Positions 48,531 through 58,761 of a stretch of DNA of 64,000 nucleotides are shown in pieces. This DNA comes from Hysterium pulicare CBS 123377 (taxonomy: Eukaryota; Ascomycota; Dothideomycetes; Hysteriales; Hysteriaceae), in assembly GCA_000467715.1 (NCBI GenBank), contig AJFK01000686.1, positions 34,812-98,811 of the forward strand. The letters are read 5' to 3'. The notes under the pieces were generated by a model, which was given only the letters and a program-made list of their open reading frames with translations, was not told the origin of the DNA and ran no database searches. Within the stretch, counting starts at the first letter, position 1. Each line of letters starts with the position of its first letter. A program made the position numbers and the translations under genes.

Positions 48531-49589
48531 AGCTTCTACGGTTAGAAGTACTTCGTCGATTATTGAGAGGTATGTGAAAGGTCAGCTAGACTCGAGAGAC
48601 TTCATGATTATAATGATGCAATTGAAGGGAGAGGGGTATGCAGAGTTGTATAGAAAGTGAGGAGAAAGTGAGGAGAAAGTTCGAGGCTTGTTGCCGCGGG
48701 TGAGCGTCATCACACCCGGGCATGCACCCCAGAGTTAGCTTGTGAAAGACAGCCATGCGCCTGTCCACTAAGACCACCGCGTCACTCCTCACGATCTTTT
48801 AACATAAGTCAGATATCAAAGCCCATACTTCCGACTCGCAAAGTCGAGAACATTGTTGAGTTAACAACGATTCTTGCATTCATCAACGTCCAGAGCTTCC
48901 GACGTCATCGTGCCTTCGCGCGGGGGTAGTAAGTTCAGCTCGTGGGCATGCAAAAGTTCTGGCCAAACTTCAACCTCACAACATCCTCTCATCATGACCT
49001 GAGAATAACAATGCTGCCTATTTCAGCTTTCTTGGAATCACCGTCCATGCCATCATCGTCATCGAAAGATACCACAAATGACGACGGTGGCTCTTCTCTT
49101 CCGCAGCACTCCCGCAGGTGGGCTGTGCGCCTTCAGCCGCGTGCCCTCAAAACTCAACACCAGACCCTGAATTGGACGAGCATCCACATTCACCTGATAT
49201 GCAGCCCATAAGTCTAGAACATTGGGTCCGATGCTCACCGTAGCTTTTCTGTAGGGCTGAGCGCATAGCACTGCTTCAAACACGTCGTATCTCATAGTTC
49301 TCATACCCATCTGCACAATGACCGCCCTGGGTCTTGATTCTAGACCCAAAGGCGTTCTTCTGCTTCGACGAGGCTTCTTCGTATATTGGCAGACTTCATA
49401 GGCGTTATCTGCGTGGAAGGTAAATATAAAGATGAAGGCTTCGCATCTTCAAAGTTGCTCTTGGTATAATCACATCCCTATCTCAAGCGGCAAAGTCTAT
49501 CACTAGGCATTTCTTTACGTCCCATTCCATATCTTAGTCGCATCTACCATAACTGTTTCAATCAACATATCAGATCCTTCCCATCAACA
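48531..49589. other. Intergenic, divergent promoters
   Basis: Lies between the divergently transcribed carrier and the small gene at 49590. Short frames (48942-49211 plus, 49059-49349 minus) have no recognised domain. Confidence 0.4.
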
Positions 49590-50159
49590 ATGCGTGTCAA
49601 ATGTCCGAGTCAGAACCGCAACCTCGAAATGGAGGATAGTAAGCTCCGCGAGATATCCATCGACAACTCCCACAGCCTCCAAATATCAATCTCCATGCCC
49701 AAGAAGGCTAGCAGGCCCATCGCCTACCGAGCTGTTCTGCGTCCAGATGGCGTGGTTGTAGAAAGACCACGGTAAGATACTCCTCCGTATAATTAAACCG
49801 AATGTCATCTAAGAAGACGCAGATACCGACCTTCTGAGTCCACAGAGCCCTTCCGCCCAGCTCAGAAACACTTCCACGTCAATGACAAAACGAAAATATC
49901 GCTCTCGAAGAAAGCCAGTCGATCTAAAATAGAGAACGTCGACCAGTTCAACAAGCATGGCCGCGATGGGTATAACAAGCCCTTCGATTCTTCTTCGGAG
50001 ACTTCCCATTCCAGTCTTCAAGACCAAGCTATCTCTAAACAACGACTGCTCGACCGAAACGAAGTCCTCCGAAGACTCCAATTGACAAGCGATAAAACCT
50101 ATGTTCAAAGAGGTCGAGATGGGTACAATGGACCCGTTAATCAAGGAAATGACGTCTGA
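49590..50159 (+). CDS. Small two-exon protein of unknown function
   Basis: 172 aa when exon 49590-49771 is joined to 49823-50159 across a 51-nt intron (GTAAGA...GACGCAG). The splice keeps the frame open for a further 337 nt to a TGA, which supports a real gene. The protein is basic and polar without signal peptide or membrane helix. The N-terminus (MRVKCPSQNRNLEMED) is followed by a possible beta strand, AYRAVLRPDGVVVERPR. The second exon repeats the motif G-R-D-G-Y-N twice (KHGRDGYNKPF and QRGRDGYNGPV). I recognise no family. Confidence 0.6.
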
Positions 50160-50814
50160 AGCGTACCACTGCAGCGATTGCTCGAGTCCGAGGGGCCCTG
50201 GTCAGTTTATGAAGATGCTAGATACATGGTCACTGATCCAATATCCGCTAATATGGATCCATGAAATGCGGCTTGGGGATTATTGAAGAGGACGGCAGTA
50301 AGAAGAGCGGAGAATATTTGATAGAGGGAAGTATTGATTATGCTTGCGATCCTTTTCTCCCGCTTCGAGTCTAAGCATACGCTATTCAAATCTTTCTGAG
50401 GAGGCCTTCGATACAGTAGCTTATCGATTGTACTTGTGCTTTGTCCAAACCAGTCACGGATCATTGTACCTGTTATGAATGCAAGCCAAGGCGGCTTGCA
50501 TAGAGAGGGTTCAATAGGTCGATCTTCATGGGAGCCTTAGAGCATTGGAGAATGAGTTTATCGCTCTAAGTCTATTATAATCAAATTTACTTTTTAGATG
50601 GCCTTTTCTTGGTTCGAGCGTGCCGTTAGTCTTTGTGTATAGCAGCGGGGCTACTCGCAACGCCGAGTGTTATCGTCATCACCATCTTCATCTCTATCTA
50701 TAGACTGCGATCTAACCTATTTTGATTTGCATCTGTTAGGCTGTTGCAGTTCAGATAGAGAAGCTTACGATGCTAGAAGGGTGACCAAAAGTACGTACTT
50801 CATATCGGATCGTT
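50160..50814. other. Intergenic, no gene recognised
   Basis: A minus frame (50207-50464, 85 aa) has no recognised domain. Nothing else is seen. Confidence 0.4.
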
Positions 50815-52005
50815 GTGCCAACCGCTAACAACCAAAACATGCAGGCGTCCTCTTCCGCTCGCTACGCCTTATCAGTCCTAACACGATGGGGTAAAAGGAG
50901 GAAGACAATTAAGGCACCCACATCTTCGGAGGTTGAGCTAACTTCAAAACGCATCGACAGCCAGCTTCGATTATCAACAGCTGCTCCTACTCCTACACCC
51001 GGCATATCCGAATAAAGTGGTGCTAAGCTTGAACCGGAACCATTATTTGAGTTCGTGGAAGTGGCCAGCCTAGATTTCCTTCCTTACAAAGTCATCGGAA
51101 TCTTGGGTTCAGGCTCAAGGGGGTATGTGGAAGAAGTAGAGCACACAATTACAGGAGAGAGTTTTGCGCGGAAGCGTTATTTAATTACGCATGACAGAAA
51201 CATCGCGGACATCAAGAATCAATGCAAGAATGAGATCCGAAGTCAAGGAGCGCTTAACAAGTCATCATCACATTATTCGAATTCATGCCGCTTACATATG
51301 TGAAAGCGAATTGGGCGTCTTATTGACCCCTGTAGCCAGTGGAGGAGATATGAAAAATTTCCTCCGTAGCGTACAAGCTCGTCCAGGATCACTTACTCTG
51401 CAAGAGTCGACAATCATGCGTCGCTCTTTTGGCTGTCTCGCAGTTGGGTTGGCTTTGATGCACAGTCGTGCCGTTCGCCACAAAGACATAAAACCACACA
51501 ATATTCTAATCCACAACGACTATGTCCATTACACGGATTTTGGAAGCGCTCATATTTTCAATCTCTCCGGGAACTGTTCTACCTCTGGAACTCCTGCCGG
51601 CTTCACAAGGAACTATTGTGCTCCCGAAGTTGCCCTGGGGAAGAAGAGGAATCGAGCGTCTGATGTCTTCTCTTGGGGCTGTGTCTTCTTGGACCTGTTG
51701 CTGCAGCTGTGCCAAAATCGCCACTATCGGAAGTTCTCCTTGATGGTCGATACTATGACAATGTAACGGCCATACTGGATGCTCTTGACATTGCCCTAGA
51801 GCAGACGGATGCTCCCTTAGGCGAGCATCACCAGGATGTACTCAGGAAAGCGCTCCATCGAATGCTCAAATATGATCCAGAGACCCGTATTTCCTCGGCC
51901 GAGTTGAGCCAACTATTTTCAGCACATGACGATATGTTTTGCCCCCACTGTTATGCGGATTCGTGTTTCATTGGAGCCCAGGAAAGTCCCTCGCGCCGCA
52001 CTGCT
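50815..52005 (+). pseudogene. Broken protein-kinase gene 1
   Basis: Kinase motifs occur in order but not in one frame. A basic Ser-rich N-terminus runs from 50815 and is interrupted by an in-frame TAA at 51013-51015. The frame then continues into a glycine loop (GILGSGSRGYVEEV) and a lysine strand (SFARKRYL). A shift at about 51230-51250 leads into HHHIIRIHAAY, the catalytic loop HKDIKPHNIL, the metal-binding YTDFGSAH, and YCAPEVALGKK followed by SDVFSWGCVFLDLL. A second shift at about 51700-51735 leads to ALHRMLKYDPETRISSAEL. Catalytic residues are all present, so decay looks recent, or the breaks are sequencing errors. The stop could come from a CAA-to-TAA change. A Ser/Thr kinase of a fungal-expanded type is the likely ancestor. 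Confidence 0.72.
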
Positions 52006-52214
52006 TAGAGTATTCAAACGGAAGGCTCGAACAACAGCGAGGACCTGATACTTAAACTCTTTGACGCCCAGATAGACGTTCCATATAAGAACCGTGAATA
52101 ATTTATACCTTTGGATTTCCAAGAAAATTTAATTGCACTTCCCGTCATTTCAAAAGTGATTTAGGCTGCATATCCGCAACTTAGCTCTCCTGGAGTTCTA
52201 GATTAGTCAGGTAA

Positions 52215-53713
52215 AATAAACGACACCGCTAAAAAACTATTCTGTCTTCAAGTACTAGCAGACAGAGAACAAGACATCCTTTCGTTACTACAGGAGGGCA
52301 TCACTGAGAGAGATCTCCCATTCCGCCGGGGAGACTATACTTTAGAAAGGCGTTCGGGCTTGCCGATCCAGACTTTTCTAAAGTTTCCAAAAAGAGATAG
52401 ATACCGGCTTTACCACGACTATGCTGCGCAGTGGCCGCTGATAGCGCCCTTCTTCAAACTGGGAGGACATCTCGAATTTGAGGCTGATACAATCCTACCT
52501 TTCAAACCTTTTCCCTCACAAACCATGACTGAAGACCCTAAACGAGGAGGGGTTAGCCATGTATATTTCCGACAGATTCACCCTGCGCATCATGACTTTT
52601 GGGAACCCTTTGAGACGGAAGTAAGGCCGTCGCCGCAACCCTTTCAAGTTCCTAGCTGACAATATATAAGATGAGGAGCCATTATTCGCGATCAAGGTCT
52701 TGTATACAAGGCACGAAGAAGAGGCCATGAGGGAGAGGCATGCACTCGCAGTGCTTAGTTCCACCTCAGCGCATCGGCACCTAGTTAAGCTTTTTGCGAG
52801 TTACCGTGTAAACGGGGCGTTCCATTTCATCCTTCCGTGTGCAAATGTCAATCTCCGGGAATATTGGTCTCGCCATCCAACGCCAACAGCTGGTGAAGAG
52901 AATGTTCTATGGTCATTGAAGAAAATGATGGGTCTTGCAGATGCTTTGTGCGTAATACATGATTTCAAACGACCCACCCAGAATCTGAGCATGACACCGG
53001 CCTCTCAATTCCCCGGATGGATTACAAAGAGAAGGGGATGTCGGGCCCTCACAAAGATATCAAGGCGGAGAATATCCTATAGTTCACGAATCTTCTTGGT
53101 GCTAAGGATGAAAGAGGCATTCTACAAATCACAGACTTCCGTTTCAACCGACGGCTCCAATCTGGAGGCCAATACTCCAGGAACTCGAGCTCTACTGGCG
53201 GGACAACGTCAATGTTTGCAACCCCAACATATAGCGCACCCGAACATATACTACATCCCGAACGGCCACTCTCTCGCTCTTTCGACATATGGAGCCTGGG
53301 TTGCCTCTACTTGGACTTTGTCACCTGGCTATTGCGAGGTTCCGAGGCAATCTACAACTTCGCAGAAATTCCGATCAGACGTTGAGGACGACAAATACCG
53401 CTTTATCTATTCAGACAGCTTCTACATGATCCTTCAAGATGAAAGGGCCGTACTTCGAGCTCAGGTCGTCGAATGGGTTGCACGTCTGCACGAGGACGAA
53501 CACTGCCCGGATGTAATACGGCAGTTTCTTCTCTGAATAATGAGCGATCTTCTGGTCGTTGACCCCACAAAGCGCCTTCGTGCGACGGAATTATGCACTC
53601 GTATGTCAGAGATCATGGACTACGCAGAACGACATCCACAAGATCTGGAGCCGGATAACCACGTAAGGGGCGAGATGTCTGGATTACCAGAGATTTGGAT
53701 CCAGCCCCCTTGA
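52215..53713 (+). pseudogene. Broken protein-kinase gene 2
   Basis: Belongs to a kinase family common in filamentous ascomycetes: an N-terminal helical part (LADREQDILSLLQEGITERD, then FEADTILPF), HVYFRQIHPAHHDFW, an ATP-lysine strand FAIKVLY, HLVKLFASYRVNGAFHFILP, NLREYW, catalytic loop HKDIKAENIL, LQITDFRFN at the DFG position, PTYSAPEHI, FDIWSLGCLYLDFVTWLLRG and VVDPTKRLRA. These lie in changing frames, with shifts near 52980 and again after about 53375 and 53530. A TAG at 53080-53082 lies directly after AENIL, where Trp is usual (TGG to TAG). An intron near 52622-52672 does not keep phase. It sits about 200 bp after kinase relic 1 on the same strand. Confidence 0.72.
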
Positions 53714-54723
53714 CAGAGCAGCTGGGAGACTGAGACTCTCCGGCATCAGATGAAAGCTTCAGGTCGACATTTGAGATACCAGACGAGCTGGAGGAACACG
53801 CACCAGAGCTGCATGTGGAGCCGGCGGTGGGCTTTAAGATTTGAATTTAACGTGGGTGACTTGATATTGTAAGTAGGACTTGCTATAAGGAAGACTTTAA
53901 ATCCAGCCCAGCCATCTGAATACCCCCATCAAAATAAAACAAATTCTTGCGGCGGATTTTTACGTCGCCTTTGTCAAGAGCGTTGACGGGCTTTGGGTAT
54001 TGGGAGGTATGCCCGAAGCTAGTTGCCAGACGAGCTGCCTACCTACGGAGCATTGTGTGACGCAGCAGGTAGGTTGGTTGTAAAGCGAAACCGGGCGAGC
54101 AAAGTTTTGATAGGGCCCAGAGCCATGCGCTATCTCATCGATCGTGGTTGTAGCATCGTGATGGTATATTTTGGGGGGGGTTAAGTGTCTCTATTCTCAC
54201 AGGAGTCCTCAGAAGAAGTGTAAAGATAACAAATACAAAGCTGATATCCACCCAAATCATAACCCTGTTTATCTACTTGTTTCCTTCGCGCCGATCATAC
54301 ACCTCCTCAATTCTAGCTACGTGCCACGCCGCGTTGTTGCATCTCCCGAACGCCACAGAACCACGATTGGGATCACCAGTTCCACAAGACCCAATCGTCC
54401 GCCCGCGTAGATGCAGACAGCATGCAAGATCTCATCAGTGGCTCAATCTTTCTTCCGACATCATGCCTATGCTTTCCACGGTAAAAATATGCAGTCAAAT
54501 AGAAGGATGTATATTATTATCGCTTTTTGCGCGATATAGATGCATCTCATAGGGCTTGACTAACCCGGCAGTTATCCAAGAGATTGAGAAAAGGAGATTG
54601 AAGATCGGATGCCCGATATGATCCAGCCCGACTCCGCTTTCAGGTCCCATGGGTAGCCTTAAAAATTCATACACGCCCGGACATCCAGAAACCCCAGCCT
54701 AGCTCATCCACTGCCCTTTTCTC
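53714..54723. other. Intergenic, no gene recognised
   Basis: Short frames only. A G-tract lies at 54173-54180. It separates kinase relic 2 from the P450 gene, which is on the other strand and converges with it. Confidence 0.4.
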
Positions 54724-56354
54724 CTACTTCCTCTCAGAATACTTCAGGTAAACCGGCGTCCTCGGCTTGCTAGCCGCATGTCCATTGAAATCAATCGAGG
54801 GCGTAGCCTCAAGCGTCACCCCATTCCTATCCACGAGATCGAAATCAAACGTACTCAAGAAGAAAGCCGTGATGATGTTCTGCTCGAGCTTCGCAAACCG
54901 CATCCCCAGACAAGGATGTCTTCCAACGCCCCATCCCACAAACGCATGCAGCTTCTTCTTGTCTTCTGCCCGCTCGGGGAGATAGCGCGCAGGATCCCAT
55001 TTCCCTGGATCCGTGTAGACGGTCGGGTCTAAGTGGACGTCGCCGGTCGCGTATGTGACGAAGGCGTTTGGTGGGATTACCTCGTTGCCGTTGCCTGTGG
55101 GGATGGGTTTTCCGCTGATGTTTTTGCGGAAGGCGGTTCCGAGGAGGTTGAGTCGGATGCTGTCGCGTAGACACATGTCGATGATTGGAAATTCGGACTC
55201 CCATGCTTCGACGGGGACTTGTGCGAGTTGTTCCATGATGGGCGCGGCCTTGTCGCTCGCGTAGCGGGCGGCGACAGTCGAGACTTCTTCCCGGACTTTT
55301 TCGCGCCAGTGGGCGTCGTTGGAGAGGTAGACGAGGACCCAGGCGGCGTTGATGCCGCTGTTTAGGAGACCGGCGAAGAGGGCGCCTACGACGAACTGTG
55401 AGAGTCAGTTGGGAACTGGTTCATGAAGGTTTCTTAGGTGGCATACCTCGACGACCTTCTGCATGCTATCACCTTGATCAATCAGGAATTGTAGAGGATC
55501 CTCTCTCCTCTTTCCCGTTGCCTTCCTCTCATCTATAATCTTCTTAAGCATCACATATAACCTCCCCCCCGCATATGTTCGCTTTATGACTGCCGGCGAA
55601 GGGAATTTGGGGAACATGACTGCAGTGGCAGTGGCGCTTCCGTCGATCAATTCGTAGAGGCGGAGGCAGTTTGCTAGGAGCTTTGGGTCCTCCGCAATGT
55701 CATCGCAGCCTACCATTCGAATGGTAAGCTGGAACACAATCTTGTAAATGCTATCGAAGGGGTTGGTGATTCCTGATGGGTCTGCCGCTAGAGCTTTGAT
55801 ACTGGTTTGTACATCCGACATGAGTGTTGGCAGCGACCTGCTGAAGTTCTCGGTCTTGAGCATGCGAGTTATTCGGCGGGAGAAGTAGTTGGAGTATTCT
55901 TGGTTTTCTGGGACCGTGGCATCTCGTGGGACTTTTGGTGACTGTCCGAAGAGTACGGCATATCTGTAAAATGCCCGTGTTAGCCTGCCGTGCTGATTGA
56001 GGAATTTCAAAAACCATACCCCTCTGCAAACCCCAAATCCTTGCTCTCGAAGAACAGCTGGCGGCCCTTATCGCCGCTCAATCCAATGATTTGGTGTTCG
56101 CCTGCGAAGAAGCTAAAGTTTCCAGTGGGGGCATGATCGCGAGCTGCTTTGAAGAAGTCCCATCGTCGCGTCCAGAATCGGAGGGCGCCAAAGATAGGCC
56201 AGTCGTCGCTCACTTCCTTGGGAGCATCGGAGGGCAATCGTCGTAGGGTCGCTTTCAGAATAGCATAGACAGCGAACGAGACAGCAGCGGCGACGGCCAG
56301 AGATACAGTTGGCGACGCGGTGAAACGCTCAAGAGACTCAAATACTGAAGACAT
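54724..56354 (-). CDS. Cytochrome P450 with atypical motifs
   Basis: 507 aa in three exons: 56354-56020, 55963-55447 and 55395-54724, with introns 55964-56019 and 55396-55446. There is an N-terminal membrane anchor (SLAVAAAVSFAVYAIL) followed by a proline hinge region. The heme loop is FVGWGVGRHPCLG, with the cysteine ligand present. The K-helix reads D-S-I-R (CLRDSIRL) where nearly all P450s have E-x-x-R, and the I-helix (LFAGLLNSGINAAW) lacks the usual acid-Thr pair for oxygen activation. The surrounding sequence ([36 protein letters not shown]) is intact, so this looks like a family trait and not decay. It is probably an ER-bound monooxygenase or a repurposed P450; substrate and CYP family not assignable. 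Confidence 0.88.
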
Positions 56355-58761
56355 GATGGAATGGGTTCATGTCAAGAAGACGAAGAGATCTGGGGACGAA
56401 ATAGGCACTAGCAACCAGCTGGATGGAACGTTGGAGGGCTCACGCTCTAGGGGTGCGAGAGTGGGCCTTGATAAGGCTGGAGTGGATTCGCCAAGGAGTG
56501 AATGGCCTCGCACACAGTCACGGTGGGCTTCTGAGGCAGAAAGCAGGCCTCGGAAGTGAGAGGCAGAGAGATGAAGCACGAAGCTTCCATGTACGGGCCG
56601 ACTGCGCGCATTATGCAAGCTGTTGGAAGGGCAGGTGCGAAACTTCAGGCCTTCCACATCTGACCCTGACCCATTTCGGCAGCCACTGTTGGGCCCCACG
56701 CTTTGATTGGCGTGTTGGTCGCGCGTTGACGTCGAGCACAAGCTGCAGCACCGCCTTCATCAAAAAGTAATCGCTGGCAGACACGCCCAACAGGCACGCC
56801 GCACACGATTGGGCTGGATGCACGGTGTTGATGATGATGGACACTTCGGATGTTGCCCTTCCCGTGCATTTGTGGAGTCCCACCAGATTGGCGACGATCA
56901 GCCATCCTTCACAGCGTTAAGCGGTCACGTGGCTGGCATCTTCTCTCCGCTTTCCCTACGGAAGAACGTATATCCATCGTCTCGCTAAGACATTGAGACT
57001 TAGGTAGGTGGCATCTCCTGCAGTCCGTCCCAGACAGCCCTCTTCGAGTCTTCGAACTGCCACCCTCCAGTAGGGCTCACATCATCATTTCTCGCCCCAT
57101 CATCGCGCCTTTGGACCTCCAAATCCTACCATCTCCATAACCATATCCGATTACTCCGCTACCTGTGCCGCAAAATGCATCATGCTTCGCTTAGCACAGA
57201 TCGCATCTAAAACCCTGTCACAATAGCGTCCCTTTTATCCACCCGACGAAGGCAACCTCGCTTGCAATGTCCAAGCTGTGCTACTTCCGCCTCACTATAC
57301 TAGGAAACTACCTCGAGAACAAAATTCACTATTACTACTATGGAACACCAGAGTGCTAGATAGAAACAAAGCTCTTTACGGAAACGCATCAGCTCTTTGA
57401 TTTTCTTACTCGTTGTCTAACTTTCTCGTCGCATCTTGAGCCAACGCCAGCTTTTGAGCCAAGATCATGGCTTACATCCTCCAGGATCCAAGATTCATAT
57501 AACACACATGAGTGGGTACCGGCAACGGATGTATCTGTACGTAGGAATTGTTGGATAAGCCAACATCATACTGCTGACAACAGATTTGCATACCTTCTTG
57601 CACCATCCTGCAATATTTAGGTTCTCGCCGGTTGCTTGACACGTTACCAATCACGTTGCACAGATACCACAAGCTACTATCCACCATCTCCCACGACACC
57701 CTCTTGGACATTGTTTGCTTTTGTGCCGGTTGGTGGCTCGAAATACTCCTGCGAAATCGAATAATCCTACAGGTTGCTCACTCATGTTGGATCCTAATAA
57801 CATCTCTCCTTAAAAAATAACTCAAAAGCAGTCTTATAGTTACACACGAATAAATCACGCAAACCACAACTCCAACTAGGGCTATATCCAGCTTCAGAGG
57901 ATCAAATTGCGAAAGCCTCGTCGCGCAAACGGATAGCAATCACCTAACCAAACACACCGCAATCCCATACTCTGATCACGCAGGTACCATGGCAGCACGA
58001 ATAACCAACTCTTCTGCCTTCGCTGCTGGAAAGATCAAGCCCTTCCTACCGACCTGTTTTCATCCACGCAGAGGAGGCACGTTCCATCTTCTTCGGGTCC
58101 TACAGTGTACATGCCTCATAACCCGACCGCATATAGCGTAACAAAGGCACACCTACTACCTACAGCCCCCAGCAAGTAGTACTAAACAGATTCAAAAGAC
58201 CCACTCCGAGCTTAATACTCGCTATAGCAGTCTCGTAACTCAACTATGCGCTTGAAGACCGCTTCTTTTCAGATAAATCTCGCAGCGCTTTTATTGTAGC
58301 CTTGCAACCTTTTCTTGTAATGTAAGCCTATGGAAGAAAAGTCGACGCCTTTTGAATAATATGCACAGTGATCCCCAGGAGGCGTCAACTCGCTTCTCAT
58401 CTAGGGACTTCCGAAAACAGAAGTAGATACTTGCCTATTCAAACATAGTACAAAGCACAAGCCACCACAGCCGCACGCCGCATGCGGTTCTCCCGAATGG
58501 ACTCTGATAATTTCGCTTGAATGATGGGAATGTAGAGGCGAGACGTGGGAATGCCAAACTTCAGAATTTAGAATTTCGATGGTGCCGATATCTCACAGAA
58601 GCGATCAAGGCAGTCCAAGTTGCAGTTTCAACTTTCTTCATCATTCATTACTATGTAAAACAACATCACAATATTGTGACCTCCATGTTCCAATCCATAT
58701 CCAAAAAGTGGGGTATCAAATCCTCATCCAAATTCCACCTCTCCTCTCCTCCCTCCACACA
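56355..58761. other. Intergenic, P450 promoter and unresolved 2 kb
   Basis: 56355-57000 is the upstream region of the P450 gene. A minus frame at 57472-57711 (79 aa, several Cys) and a short plus frame from about 57989 were inspected; neither gave a convincing gene. Small spliced genes could be missed here. Confidence 0.35.
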
